Shown: positions 1 through 13,430, counted from the first letter of the stretch. The stretch: 64,000 nucleotides of DNA from Echinarachnius parma (GCA_037951105.1 JBAMJV010008234.1:30846-94845), one strand, 5' to 3'. Notes: generated from the sequence alone by a model not told the origin. A program made the numbers and translations.

Positions 1-2390
1 TATTGTTTGTGACAAAAAAAAGGTGAAAAAAGGTGAAAAAAGGTGAAAAAAGAAGGGGAAACTATACGACTGTGTCGTGAAGTAGGCCTGCACAGATTTG
101 GGAGCAGGCGATTTTTTTACCAACATGTAGTTTCACTTTGACATATCAGACGGAGAATTTACCACCCTCCATTATGGAAACAAACAGTTAATAATCATTA
201 CGAATCAAATGAAAAACAAAAAAAAACGAAGAATAGTTATTACTTTAGTCGATCTATCATGGCTAGTTTCATGGTTTAGCTTGAAAAGTCGAGTGAATTG
301 GATTCGCGATCTCCTGTGTTGTTACGATTCATCCGCGATTTCTCTGAACATTGGCAGCCGCATTACCTATACGGCTGATAGCGCTGGCGGATTTACATTT
401 CCTGCGCGCGCATCAAAACACACGTAACTCGAGTGCACGTGCTAGCTAGCTAGCTAGCTTGCTCCGATCGATCCAGCTGCGTGCATGATATACGAACTGC
501 AATACTGGTACATGATATTTCGCGATCGAGTTCAATTGTTTTGCAAGGGATTTGTTGAGTTCACATCGACGGAAAAAGTATGGATGGGGATGAAGGCTGT
601 TTTGTTGAAATTCTTCATCCATGTTGAACTGTCAGATGTAATTCTAGAGCGAGACTGTAGAAAGTTCAATAACATACAATATATGCATAGTATACGGCCG
701 GGTACCAAATCTGCATACGATCGATCGTGCGCTTGCATGTATTTCGCAATGGACGAAACTTTTACGAAACGAAACAAAACCAAAACAAAACGGTGAGAAA
801 TACACTATTCTATGTAATTATACCAGTTATTGACATATTGAAATGGATAAGAAATATTATATATTGTTATAACAAAGGCAATTCTAGCTCGGAACATGAT
901 CCTACTAGGTAATTTTGTTTTGAAACACAGCTATAATAGATTTGTTTTTCATACTATCTCCGTGTATATGTGAACAACAATTCGGCAAAATGGTGAGTTG
1001 TAAACAGTTATTTTACGGAGATTGACACTTTTTCAATGCCAATAATGACATGAATATTGACATTAGGATATGATTCAGGACATGAGAGGACAACTGTGTG
1101 TCATATATTGATTATTCAGGCAATATTCAATCGTTTTAGAGGGTAGAACTGCGTCCACTATGAACATTTGCGTGTAGACCGCCGTTCGAGCTAGAGCTGC
1201 ACGGAACGCAAAGCCCGGCTCTTACGTCACGCATAGAGCCACTTTGCTGTGCCGATTTCATGGTAAAGGGGAGGGTCAATTCACTAAAATTTTATTTTCA
1301 TAAAACATGAAACTGAACACTTTCATGACATGTTAACTTCACAAATTGCTTTAATAACTCATTCTATCATAAAATAAACCATACAAACTTGATTCTATTC
1401 CCTTTGAATTTCTACTTTAAAGGAATAGGCATAATGTCATTGAAGGTAGGTTAGTCTTACTTCAAGGCGCAGCAGACATTTCTCTAAACTGTCTCTCGTC
1501 ATCCCATCTTCATTTGGTGCGATCATTACACTTTATTTGTATTCCCAAGGTACAAGCCACAATGCAATTTAGGGTCTGAACGACTGGGATGACTCATAAT
1601 CAAAAACTGTAACGGGAGACGAGCCAATGTTAGGGCCGGGCACAATGATAGATGATGTTCAAAGTCATTAGCTAATAAATATATCTCACTCTTCTCCTTT
1701 TCCCATACAGACGATTCATTTAAAAAAAATTAAACAAAATATTAGACCTTGATATAATTTATTAAAGGTATGTACATGAACATGTATTTTTGTCACTGCT
1801 CTCTTGTTGTCTATTATATCAAAACACAAAGTTCTCAAAACGTTTGTTGAAAATACAGTGCACTTTCACCCCCATGCATTTGAAAGTTAGTTGCTGTAGG
1901 TTTGTTTTAAAAAAGTAACCCCTTTACAATGGCACCCTATCTATATATACATTTATCTCCTTCATTTCTTCAACCATGTATAATAAAGAACTTCTATATT
2001 TTTGTTTCCATTGTGTCTGAGAATAACTCTGATAAAAACTTAAACAAAAATACAGCTTAATTACATTTATTCAGGTTTTCAATCCCCCCCCCCCCCCCCC
2101 CGCCCCTAAGACCCTACAAACAAAAACACACATTCACACCCAAAACACAAATTGAAAGATTTTGTAAAAGTATTAAAGGCCAAGTTGAGTTTTGGTAATT
2201 TCCAAAGTGCCCCCCCAACATCGATTGCAACGGATTTGGTTGATTTCAATTCCATATGAAAGATCATCGAAAAAAACATGGGAAATAATAATAATTTCCA
2301 TTCAAATGCTCTAATTGTTGTGAAATTTGCTTTCAAAATATCATATAAAAGTGGTTGACGCCCGGGTATCACTTTTTAGAACCGCTAGTG

Positions 2391-2826
2391 CGAGGCACTA
2401 GCGTTCTATGTTCTCCTAATAAAAAACTGAAACCAAATATTTGTGTGCACGCTAATTGTGCTTAAAACTATACATATGATACGGTACTTACCAGCAATTT
2501 ACTCTCCAATATGTGATCCAACTACCGGGTGGATTAAGATTATGATTTTTCCTTCCATTCCGCAAAAAATCAGTGATATATGCGCCTCATGGACCAGTCT
2601 CTCCGTGTGTTAGCGCGACTGTGAACGAAAGGCGAACGAATGCGAATGGGGCTTGCGAGTTGCGTCAACGGCAGTGTTGGAGTCATACTTCTATGGTTGC
2701 GATACATAATATACACGTACTACTGTATAGTATTACCGCACACAGTGACTGCACTACAGTCCCGTATTACCGCACGCTGCACTATACAGTCCCGTATTAA
2801 TTAGGACCTACAACGCTAGTGCTTCG
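2391..2826. mobile_element. Short inverted-repeat element with GC hairpin end
   Basis: The left end GCACTAGCGTT (2395-2405) and the right end AACGCTAGTGC (2811-2821) are reverse complements, with similarity continuing inward for about 28 bp. The left end also forms a perfect 9 bp hairpin, CGCTAGTGC-GAG-GCACTAGCG (2383-2403). No coding capacity. The class is unknown; it abuts a truncated TTAA-family repeat. Confidence 0.5.
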
Positions 2827-3012
2827 CGCCGTGTTAATTTGACACTTCGAGTTGTAACGGCTCTTTTTGAATGATAACAGGGGTTTTACTTTGTCGTTTG
2901 TAATTGTGTATACTTTTCGAGCATGGTGAAGTTATAACTATTAGTTTGTATCGTAATCGTGCAGGTTTTGGTTACTAAAGTTAAGTTTGACCAATACTCA
3001 ACTATCCCTTTA
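2826..3012 (+). mobile_element. TTAA-family MITE, copy 1 (5' truncated)
   Basis: Retains the right-hand part of the family found eight times here: GGCTCTTTTTGAATGATAAC, the GAGCATGGTG segment, and the terminus CTCAACTATCCCTTTAA. The left terminus is missing. Confidence 0.8.
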
Positions 3013-3030
3013 ACGTTGACCACTTCCTCA

Positions 3031-3601
3031 TTAAAGGACAATGAAATCCAGACAAATTGTTGTATGCACTATAAACAACTAAATATAATGAATAGTCTCT
3101 GAAAATTTGAGCACAATCGGTCAAAAAATAAGAAAACTATGGCTCTTTGAAAAGAGCCATGTATTTCTTCGAGTGACTCAAATTGGCAACGCACTCTGGC
3201 AAAGTTGTGGACAACTCCCCATACATTTTGTACACAAAATTTCAGTTTTGTTCAATTTTCTCAAAATTTGCGTTTACCCTTCGTTCGAGTTCAACATATG
3301 TTTTGTAGAATGCTTTTATACATAACATATCATGAGTTGGGGGAATGGAAAAATACGACTATGAAGAAAACTGTAAAAATGGGAACATTTGTGTACAAAA
3401 CATATGGGGAGTAACTTTGTCCACACACTTATCAGAGTGCGTTGCCAATTTGAGTTGCCCATAGGAATAAATGGACATCTTCAAAGAGCCGTAGTTTTCT
3501 TGGTTTTTACCCGATTATGCCCTAACTTTCAGAGATTATTCTTCTTAATCTCTTCAAGACTATGAAAGCAACATTTTGCTTGGGTTTTCATTGCCCTTTA
3601 A
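3031..3601. mobile_element. TTAA-flanked MITE with long inverted repeats
   Basis: Begins TTAAAGGACAATGAAA and ends as its near reverse complement TTGCCCTTTAA. Terminal inverted repeats extend roughly 190 bp each, including matching blocks TCAAATTGGCAACGCACTCT (left) and its complement (right). No transposase. TTAA at both ends suggests TTAA-specific insertion (piggyBac or Kolobok superfamily); the superfamily is inference. Confidence 0.8.
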
Positions 3602-5264
3602 TGCACACAAAGTTTTGAATACTCAAGAATGAGAAGTTCAACTTAGCTGTCAACGCATTGCAATGAGAACAAACATTAAACTGGGTAAGGGCATAAAGCA
3701 CTGATAACTGTCAAGGTAAATATTACCACTGCAAAAAGCAAATAAAGCAGATAAAAGTGAGAAGTGGTGTCTACATGCATATCTCTAAATTTAGATGTGG
3801 AGAATAAAAGAATGTGTTTGAAGTTTTGAACTTCATTGTTGTAATTTCTATTTCCATTATAATTCTTCAAATATTTGACTTCATGTCTGGACAGCGTCCA
3901 AAATAAATAATAGGTCTGACAAAGTTGTTTTATTGACTAGCATAAAACGAAATATGAAAGAAAATCAATTTTTGTAACATTCCATTGAAGATTTATAAAG
4001 GATATGCATTGTCATACATATGTGACTTTTCCTTAATGTATTATGGGATATTCCAAGGAAAAAAGTTTTGCATTGGACCCATAATGCAAATTTAAAGGGT
4101 TTTCATATAAAGTGATGGGGGCATTTCTGGTGCTAAATGGTCCTCCCCACCCCCGTGCATTTTTTTTCACTGAAATGTATAATTTATAATCTTTTCAGTC
4201 TGCTTTTAAATTTCTTTCTACTGAGAGGATTAGAAAGGGGAAAATTATTTTGAAGGGCTAATTTTCATAATCTTGCATTTAACAGCAATCTAAACTTGTT
4301 TTGCATAGATCTTCCAACTGCAACCGTATGTTTAAATGGGACATGTCCAATGTCAAAAAGAACACACTTTTCACTACAAAGAACTATTAATAAAGCGCTT
4401 TTGTACTCAGTCACGATTGATATAAATTTTCGCTTCTAAATATAGCGCTAAATCTAGGGTTTCGAGGGCAGTGTATTATTGATTTGCATATTTATAGATA
4501 TGAGAACTGGCGGTATGCCAGATCATGTGCACTCAACAAACATTTCATCGGAGTACCCATAATGCAATTGGCCATGCCACGCCCCCTAATGTACTCCTTC
4601 GCTATTACAGACCTTGTACATATAATTATAAACCATTCATCCAATACTGATTTTTTTATTTTTTATAATTAGTATGATGAAAGTAAAAACAAGTTTTGTA
4701 TCTCTTCCCTCTTTTTTAATCTTCCTCTATGTCTGCTACTTAATTCAAATTCAAATTTTCAAATTCAAATTTTATTAACACTCTTCATAAAAACATTACA
4801 ATGTACAATTTACATGCCAAAGAGACATTACATAGTAAAAAGTAAAAATTGAAAGAAAAAAAAAAAATTTATATATACAAATACACATTATGGGAGTGTT
4901 TGGAGTAGGCAGAAAGGAGGGAATTCCTTATATGAAAGCCTACCCCATTATACAGATACAAAACAAAATAAACATACGATAGAAACACACGAAAACACAT
5001 GAAAAACGTACTGAGCAAAATATTCATCCGACACTTATTCTCTTCTTTTTTAATCTGATGAATTAACAAAAACATTTTGTATCTGTTCCCTGTTTTTCAA
5101 TCCTGCTCTATAGGTTGTATTACTAAGTGAAAAATACACTAGCAAACCAAGTTCATCCTACTATATTTTTGTTTTTAATCCAATGAAACAATAAATACAT
5201 TTTCTGTCTGGTCATCTTTTTACAATTCTCCTCCAGCTTTGATACCCGTCGACAAACCACTAGC

Positions 5265-5860
5265 AAACAAATTCAAGAAACACAATATTCCACATAATAT
5301 ATTACAACTTTATGCGCCACCGAGTCGCTGAGATGTAATGAAAACCAAAATGCCCCAGTATAAAAACATATTTATTAAAGCAAATCTAATGTTTTCCTCT
5401 ACCACAATTAATTCCAATTTTGTTTCTAAATAATTATATAGCTTTGGTGATAATCACGCTACAAAATGTAGTTAGCGATCAAATTTGAGCAACATAGTTT
5501 CTTAATATATTTTATAGTGTGCCAACTGTATAGCTGTATGAAACAAAAAATCTATTCCTTCATACAAAGACATTCTAGACCAATCTAATGTTCTCGGCCA
5601 CAATCAAGTTTGCTTCTAAATATATATAGCTTAGTGAAGAAAAAAAAATCACAAAACGAATCTGAGCAAATACAATATTCTACAACATTGTACAACTGTA
5701 TGTACCACCAAGACTTTATAAAAGAAGATGTATCATTTAGAATGAAAACCACCATGTCCCTCAGTACAAACACATTTGAGCAAATCTAAATGGTCTGGGC
5801 CACAATCAATAACAAGTTTGCTTCTAAATATAGCGCTAAATCTAGGGTTTCTGGGCAGAG
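5265..5860. repeat. Tandem array, about 198 bp period, three units
   Basis: Related segments beginning near 5383, 5581 and 5780 share CAATCTAATG, CCACAATCAA and TTTCTAAATA words at 198-199 bp spacing. A lone related block (TATAGCGCTAAATCTAGGGT) occurs at 4440 and again at 5829. Confidence 0.75.
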
Positions 5861-7480
5861 AGCCAAGCTGCATATTTACACACCAGTTGGCAGACGGCCA
5901 GTGGAGTTGAATTTGTATGTATACATGCACATATTACAATACCAACTGGTCACCAAATACCCATCCAGGAACCAATTAAACTTGCAGTCACTCCCTACTA
6001 CACCCCCCCCCCCCCCCCCCCCCCACCCCAAGCAAGCTGTTAATACACATGAGTTGGCAGGCGGCCAGTGGAGTTGAAATGTATGGATGCACATTTTATG
6101 ATACAAACTGGTCACCAAATACCCATCGAGGAACCAATTAAACTTGCGTTTTTTGTCACTCCTTACTGCATCCCCCCCCCCCCCCCCCCCCAGCCAAGCT
6201 GTATATTTACAGAGTTGGCAGGCGGCCAGTGGAGTTGAATTGTATGGATGCACATTTTATGATACAAACTGGTCACCAACTACTCAGCAAGGTACCAATT
6301 TAATATATTTGCGTGGTCTGTGACACTCCCTACTACACCCCCCCCCCCCCCCACACACCACCACCACCACCAGAGGTTATATGAATCTGTGTCAACCCTT
6401 CACTGTGCAGTACTGGTAACTTTTGACAAATTCATATGTGGTGATTGTATTATTTAGATATGAACATAATACATTTAATACAACCTGGTCACCAAATAAC
6501 CAGCTAGGTACCAACTACATTTGTGTTTTGTTTTTGTGTCACTCCTACTACATCCCCCCCCCCCCCCCCAAAGGTTTCCATATGAATCTGTGTCACCCGT
6601 CACTGTGCAGTATTGGTAACTTTTGAAAATGCAATTGATGGTGATCATATTATTTAGAAATTTATATGAACATTATACGTTTTTAATACAAACTGGTCAC
6701 CAATTATACCCATCTAGGTACCAATAATATAAATTTAAAAAACAATTTTTTTCCCCTATCAATCCCTACTTCATCCCGAAGGTTATATGAATCTGTGTCA
6801 CCATTCACTGTGCAGTACTGGTAACTTTTGAAAATGTAATTTATGGTGGTCATTATTATTTAGAAATTGATATGAACATCATACATTTAAAACTGGTCAC
6901 CAATATACCCATCTAGGTACCAATAATATTTTTTAAAAAAATTCTCTTTTTTTTTTCTTTTTTTTTCTGTCAATCCCGAAGGTTATATGAATCTGTGTCA
7001 CCATTCACTGTGCAGTACTGGTAACTTTTGAAAATGACCATTTATGGTGGTCATTATTATTTAGAAATTGATATGAACATCATACATTTAAAACTGGTCA
7101 CAAATATACCCATCTAGGTACCAATTATATGATTTTTTTTGTTCTGTTACTCCCTACTTCATCCCCTCAAAGGTTATATGAATCTGTGTCACAATTTGCT
7201 GTGCACTAACAACCTCGAAAGTTGTAACTTTGAACATTGAATTATGATGATCAAATTATCTAGACATGAACATCATAAACTGGACACATAATACCCATCT
7301 AGGTACCAATTTTGCTTGCATTTTTTGTCACTCCCTACTGCTTCATCACTTCTTCAACAGCCCCCAAAGATAAGTGTGAATATGTGCAATCATTCACTGG
7401 GCAGCAGTAACAAGATATTATATAAATGGTAACTTTGGAAAATGTAATTATGGTACAATCAAATTATTTAGACCCGAATG
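5860..7480. repeat. Tandem array, 160-217 bp period, about eight units
   Basis: The anchor AACTGGTCACCAA or a close variant recurs near 5945, 6107, 6268, 6485, 6691, 6892, 7094 and 7271. Each unit also has a tACCCATCTAGGTACCAA-like segment. The first units contain a long poly-C run; later units lose it and gain GGTTATATGAATCTGTGTCA. Units diverge progressively rightward. Confidence 0.85.
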
Positions 7481-8333
7481 TGTACAAATCCATTATCAGT
7501 TTATTTTTATACTTCCTCCACCTAGCCCCCGCCCGCAGATTGATGTGCTGATGTAACATTTACTACCTTTACATTGTCAAAAAATTTAAGTAAAAAAATA
7601 AAATAAAATAATAATTCACTTAAAATATCAAATACATTCTCACCACCCCCATACACAAACACAAACACACACGATCACACTGTATCAACTATAAAACATT
7701 CAAGTTTATTTACAGTATTTGACAAGCCTTGTTCAATTTGAGCACAAAGTTTGGTCATATTTGTCTTCTTTCTTCTTTTGAGCTCCAATCCGTTATTTCC
7801 GCTCCATTTGGTATGGGTTCAGTGCCTATTGACACAAACTTTTTCCATAATAATAGCAATGCATAGGGGACGCACTTTCGTAATGTGATATATGCTCTGT
7901 ATGTACCTTAAATTATGTGTAAACAATCCAATCTGTTATAAAAACATGCATTTGCAAATCTGTCATAATTGTATTATTTTGGTATAAGATGATTATCTTT
8001 GTCATGGATTTCATCTCAATATTGTTGATACATTAATAAGGTGATATGAAATCAAATGACAACTGTACAATTCTGATATATATGAAGACTATATACTATG
8101 TATTTGTAATCTTATTTTTCTAAAAATGTGATCATTCAGTAGGAGATAGGCTCTCAATACTAGCAAGATCTTCATTCAGGGCAAAACAAAATAAAGACGC
8201 AACACTGTATTGCAAACTAAATGCATGCATGAAAATTATTCCAAGATCACGAGATGCAGCTGCTGCCAAATCTGCTATGGGCCACTTGAATATTGCATTT
8301 CCAAGGGTAAAAGAAATGGCTTCTTGCCAGGGA

Positions 8334-8735
8334 TGCGAATATATCATGGGTGGTGGATATCTATCTCAATACATGATAAGGGATAGATTATCAAAGTATT
8401 TTGCAAGATAATGTTGTCTGCAATATCATAGTAATAGTATGTATGTAAACATGGCCAGATTACACGTGGCCGACCCACTTTCATATCTGCAATTATTCAA
8501 TAATATGCTCCAAACGTGTCTGACAAACAAAAAATGATGCAAATATTATGGGTGGTAGATTATCAATCTCAATACATGATAGAGGATAGATTAACAAAGT
8601 ATTTGCAAGATATAATGTATGTTGTCTACAGTATGATAGTATGTATGTAAATATGACCAGATTACACATGTCCCGACCCAATTTCATATCTGCAATGAAT
8701 CAATAATATGCTCCAAATGTGTCAGAAAAACACTA
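8334..8735. repeat. Tandem duplication, about 200 bp, two units
   Basis: Unit 1 (about 8334-8525) and unit 2 (about 8534-8735) share CTCAATACATGATA, GTATGTATGTAAA, CCAGATTACAC and CAATAATATGCTCCAAA in the same order. Confidence 0.8.
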
Positions 8736-8741
8736 TAGGCA

Positions 8742-8862
8742 GTGTCACACACGAGCTAATTAGATAATTGAATTATCTAGATAATTTGTAGCATGTCTGT
8801 CACATTCGTACATGTAGGTGAATTATCTAGATAACTATTATTTAGATAATTGTGTGTGACAT
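8742..8862. mobile_element. Small inverted-repeat element
   Basis: TGTCACACACGAGCTAATTA at the left and AGATAATTGTGTGTGACA at the right are imperfect reverse complements, enclosing AATTATCTAGATAA palindromes. No coding capacity; probably a short MITE. Confidence 0.55.
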
Positions 8863-9150
8863 CAGCTTATAAATGTGTTTTGATATTGGCTAATATACAT
8901 TGTAAGTAAGAGATGGTGAATATTGAAGAGGAACGTCAAATAAAAGGTTACAAATCTTGGGGAAAGTGGCCGCAGCAGTATTGGAAACTTTTTTTTCAAC
9001 AGGGACTTTATGATTTACTTCTTCACTTGTAGACTGGTTTTTCTTATGTTTTCCTTATGTTCGATCGACAGTCTTAGTCCAGTACCAACGCCAAAATCGG
9101 TCAACTCAAATCCAAGTTGAACTCAACCGAGCACGGGCGTAGCGAGTTAC

Positions 9151-9212
9151 GTAATACCTATTCAACTGGGGGGGATGAATGAATAGATCATCCCCCCCAC
9201 TTGAATGGGTAT
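9151..9212. mobile_element. Snap-back hairpin within a short MITE
   Basis: ATACCTATTCAACTGGGGGG and CCCCCCACTTGAATGGGTAT form a hairpin of about 26 bp arms. The flank GGGCGTAGCGAG is typical of short non-autonomous elements and resembles the end of the element at 19947-20146. Confidence 0.5.
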
Positions 9213-9563
9213 CAATGTCATGTCTAGCGACTGTAGCAAACAATGGGAGAACATCAAAGTTCCATGATGTTTTGTTTCGGGCAAAATGGAGCCGAATTAA
9301 AAGTATCCTACTGGTCCATTCCAAACTTGGTCCGCATCATTTAATTTCCTGCTAGTACCTTCCGGATGTCAAACGGATAGGAAACGGAAGGAGAATCGGT
9401 GCAGTGGGGCTAGGTCATTAGATCACAAATTGGACTACTACAGTACTTAGTGTAGCTAGGGGAAGGGGTCAACTGGGCCTATGTGATACACATGAAAATA
9501 AATAGAAATAAATAAGAAATAATATATAAGATGTGTAATATATATGCAAAACAATGTACTTAC

Positions 9564-9637
9564 AAAGTGACCCCAGAGGACCAAATGTCCACTTTGAACC
9601 CTGAGAATACATCCTGTCCGTTGGCGATCTCTGGGGT
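9564..9637 (-). pseudogene. Truncated exon 5 copy (3' half, donor kept)
   Basis: A 74 nt copy of the 3' half of exon 5, 216 bp downstream in transcript order, with the donor ACTTT|GTAAGT. It reads [20 protein letters not shown] then GVT. The three differences I see from exon 5 over the shared stretch are all silent third-position changes (GTC/GTG, ATC/ATT, TCC/TCT). A possible acceptor TTATTAG precedes it; joined directly to exon 4 it would stay in frame but lack most of the activation loop. Confidence 0.85.
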
Positions 9638-9779
9638 CTAATAATATACCAGTCTATCGTTAGAAAGTCTTTAAAATTCTAATTTCAGGCTAATTACAGG
9701 TGCTCCATCAATAATTATATACAATCAATACAAAAAATAATTAAAAAACAAAATGAGGAGAAAGAGACGAAATACTTAC

Positions 9780-9916
9780 AAAGTGACCCCGGAGGACCAG
9801 ATGTCGACTTTGAACCCTGAGAATACATCCTGTCCGTTGGCGATCTCTGGGGGCTGGAAGGCCGGCGAGCCCTGGCTCGTCCGACAGGCGTCATCTTTGG
9901 TGAACTGGTCTAGTAG
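9780..9916 (-). CDS. STK11: STK11/LKB1 exon 5 (activation segment)
   Basis: Encodes residues 219-263 and two bases of the next codon: [20 protein letters not shown], then [20 protein letters not shown] and SSGVT. These are the activation loop, the PPE form of the APE motif, and the helix F aspartate of DIW. Human LKB1 is nearly identical across [18 protein letters not shown]. Length is 137 nt, equal to human as I recall. The acceptor is CATAG|CTACTAG and the donor is ACTTT|GTAAGT. Partial copies sit on both sides. The next exon (human YNITTGLYPFEGDN region) was not found to the left, so the gene is cut by the window edge. Confidence 0.96.
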
Positions 9917-10036
9917 CTATGGATGACAAAGAACAAAAGAAGGAGAGGCGAAAATGCATCAATATTTAAAGAACTGTAAGTAAATTGGTCTAGTACATGT
10001 AGATGTAACAAGACAAAGGAGCTTTAGAGGGGATCT

Positions 10037-10088
10037 GCGAGACCTGGCTCGTCAGACACGCGTCATCTTCGGTAAACTGGTCTAGTAG
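10037..10088 (-). pseudogene. Truncated exon 5 copy (5' part, acceptor lost)
   Basis: About 52 nt matching the start of exon 5, 172 bp upstream in transcript order. It reads LLDQFTEDDACLTSQVS. The bases before it are ATCGGG in place of CATAG, so the acceptor is destroyed. Neighbouring intron sequence is also duplicated. A dead relic. Confidence 0.8.
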
Positions 10089-10879
10089 CCCGATTCAAAA
10101 ACAAAAGAAGAACTGGGGGGGGAACTGTATCAATAGTTTACTAACTTTAACTGGGCTGAAAAAAATAACTTCAGAGGAAAAAGGCACTGTCAATAAACAG
10201 AAAGTCAATAATTCACAAAAATACTTTCAAATGTATTTTATAAAATACAAGGAAGAGATTTAAACAAACAAAAATGCATTTTCACAGAAATTCTGAGAAA
10301 TAAAAATAATCTTTCAGTTGGTTTGCAATTGAAATTTTCATAAAATTAAGAACCAAAAGGCCATTTTAATTGTGAAACTAAATTTGTTAAGACTTTCTTT
10401 AGAGCAAAAATCATATAAAAATCATGTCTTACAAATTACATTGTTTTGGTATACAAAAAGTATGTCCATTTTCTTTCACCAATTTTGATACATCTGTACA
10501 GTTACATTGTATTGTAAGTTATAAAGCTGTAGGCCCTTGATATACATGTATTAAAGAAATCAAGAAACATATAATATGCTTGAAAACTACAAACACCGAC
10601 ATTTTATTCAAGTTTTTGTAAAATACAATGGTCAAAACGTCAGCCTGCATAAACATAAATTGTAGTTATGACCCACGACTGGGAGCTCTTGTAAAGGATC
10701 GTTGAAGCGGTGGGCTTATATCTTGGTTGCAAATCGCCCCAGGCCCTTGATTTCTATAATTGAGAATAATGACTGCGTACTTCGGCCAATTAATCATCAT
10801 TAGTGTGGCAGGTAATATTTATAGACAGCAATTATTCCTTGGTGTAACAATCATCCTTTAGAACAAAGGGTAAATACAT

Positions 10880-12370
10880 ACATGTGTTCCTATCAAGGAT
10901 GTAATTTTGTTAGTCAAACATTTGTCCCTAGTGGGTATTCAGCAAATCCTTAAACATATTGGAATAACTGTGCATAAATGTTCAGTTTCAAGTAAAATTC
11001 TGTATTGACATTGACAATAAAACAAATTTGTGAGTAAATTACTAATTGATCAAGGACTATAACATGTCAGTCCAATATTTGTCACTAGCTTGGCAATGCA
11101 TTTAGTAAATCCTTAAACTAATTGAAATAACTGTAAACTCATGCTGCACAAACTGTCAAGTAAATGTTGATGACATTGCACTCAAATTTATACAAAATAA
11201 CCTTTAAATTATTTCACATTCAATAGATTTGTGGGCAAGATTCTATCAAAGACTAATTCGTCAGTCCAACATTTGTCACTAGCTTTACAATGCATTCAGA
11301 AACGTCTTTGAACTTATTGCAATAAATGTGCATAAATGTGCATATATCATAATGTGCTACATTGACATTGACAATGCACACAAATTTGTCAATATTATCT
11401 TTAAATTATTACAAAATGTATATGTCCAATAGATTTGTGGTAAAGTATTTGTTACAATCCACAAGATTTTCAGTGACTTCCAATAATTTTTCTTTCTCAA
11501 GGATTTACGTGTCAATCATAATTCTCCACCAGCTATGCAACTATTCGCAGTAAATCCTTCAACTAATTGAAACAACTGTGCATACTTGTCAAGTTATGCT
11601 CAAATTTGTCAAAATTATATAAAATTTTACTTTTATTGCAAATAGATTTGCGGGCGAGTTTATGTCAAGGATTTTCTTGCCAATCATAATTCCCCACAAC
11701 CATTCAGTAAAATCCTTCAACTAATTGAAATAACTGTGCACACTTGTCAAGTTCAATTCCATTATAAAAAATATGCTCAAATTTGTCAAAATTACCTCTA
11801 AATGATCTTTTATTAGTCAAGCAAGTATCGTCAAATATATTTGCGGGTGAGTTTACACCATGGATTTATTTTGACAGTTCATCATTTGTCACTGGCTTTT
11901 CAGAAAATCCTTCAACTAATTGAAATAAATGCATACCTGTCAAGTTCAATGCCATTTTGAAAATATGCTCAAATTTGTCAAATTATCTCCAAATGATCTT
12001 CTATTACCCATTCATCATCCAATATATTTTGTGTAGTCTTCATTGTAGTTACTGGCTTTGCAATGTATTCTCTGAAAATACTTCAACTTATTGAAATAAC
12101 TGTACATACTTATCATGAAAATATATTGTCAAAATTATCTCAATGTTATATTAGACAAGTATGTATCGTCAAATAAGACTTGCGGGCGAGTTTCTTTCAT
12201 GGATTTATTTGACAGTTCCAACATTTGTCACTAGCTTTGCAATGTATTCATCAAATCTTTAAACTAATTGAAATAACTGCGTGTTCTGTCAAATGGTAAG
12301 CTTATTAATGGTGCACTCAAATCTATAACATTTATAGAATATAGGTTAACAGCAAATCCTTTGAATCATA
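10880..12370. repeat. Tandem array, 158-248 bp period, about eight units
   Basis: The anchor AAATCCTTAAACTAATTGAA, with small changes, recurs near 10945, 11110, 11303, 11551, 11709, 11906, 12078 and 12253. Units also share TTTGTCACTAGCTTTGCAAT and TTTGCGGGCGAGTTT segments. AT-rich, no frame. Confidence 0.85.
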
Positions 12371-12486
12371 TAAATAAATGAAATGAAATGTAATGTCATT
12401 CAACTTTTAAGTATACACTAACAAATGTGCAATTAATAATACTTATTGGGAGATTTGCATATACATTTGTTTTTTAAGTCTTGGCT

Positions 12487-13399
12487 TTAACCCTAAAAAG
12501 GCCGGGCTATTTGAGGTCTTCAGCAGGCCGGGGGGGGGGGGGGCATTATGGCCCCCCCCCCCCCTAAGATCTCGGCCGCGGGGCGGCCGATCGCCATGAA
12601 AAATTGCACGCATGATAAGTGAAGTGTATAGAATACAATGGTAATTTTAATTTTTTAAGTCTTGGCTTTAACCCTAAAAAGGCCGGGCTATTTGAGGTCT
12701 TCAGCAGGCCGGGGGGGGGGGGGGGGGCCATTATGGCCCCCCCCCCCCCCTAAGATCTCGGCCGCGGAGTGGCCGATCGCCGTGAAAAATTGCACGCATG
12801 ATAAGTGAAGTGTATAGAATACAATTTTAATTTTTTGAAAAATTCATTAATTTGCATATTTATGGTAATTTATGCAAATAAGGTCATAAAATTCATATTT
12901 TTACCCATAAATCATATATTCTTCATAATTAAACTCTGGTTTTCACTACATATATTCTTTAGAGCATTTGGAATAATAATACGACAATTTGGAAGAACCA
13001 GGTTCTTCCTTATGTTGTCTATTGTTTTTATAATTTCTTATGTATTTCTTTGTTTTTTTTACTTATGTATTTTATTGTTTTTGTTTTTTTTATTTCTAAC
13101 TATAATTCAACTATTTTGAACCCCAAAACAAACATATAAAATGTAAACAAGACCAAATAACCAATGATATACTTCCTTTTACGAAAACTGATATTTCCAT
13201 ATGTTTTGTACACAAATCACGAAATTGAGCGATTTTCGGGCTGACAAAAGGTCACGTGACTTCGTAACGGTAGGTCCGATTTTCAAATTTTTTGTTTTAA
13301 AATATGCGCAAGACCCAAAAGAAAAAAGTCACTAAGCAGCGGCGCGTCATCTTACCGCGTTTTGGAGCAATAAAAAAAATCGCGGAGGGGGGGGCCATT

Positions 13400-13430
<31 letters not shown>

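Larger units (their letters stand above)
1..9779 (-). other. STK11: STK11 intron 5 (partial), no other gene seen
   Basis: Sequence 3' of exon 5 in transcript order. No kinase exon 6 signature was recognised on the minus strand, and the open frames here are short and unlike known proteins. It holds a (CTAG)n tract near 440-460, the elements and arrays listed separately, and otherwise AT-rich unannotated sequence. Stretches 850-2080, 3610-4740 and 7500-8230 show nothing I can name. Confidence 0.7.

Noticed and set aside
5860-7480. CRISPR array
   Set aside because: Units are about 160-217 bp with diverging sequence in a eukaryotic intron; there are no short identical repeats with unique spacers and no cas genes.
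1-9779. STK11 exon 6 and later exons
   Set aside because: I looked on the minus strand for a segment resembling YNITTGLYPFEGDN and found none. A translated alignment would be decisive; a hit would extend the gene in this window.
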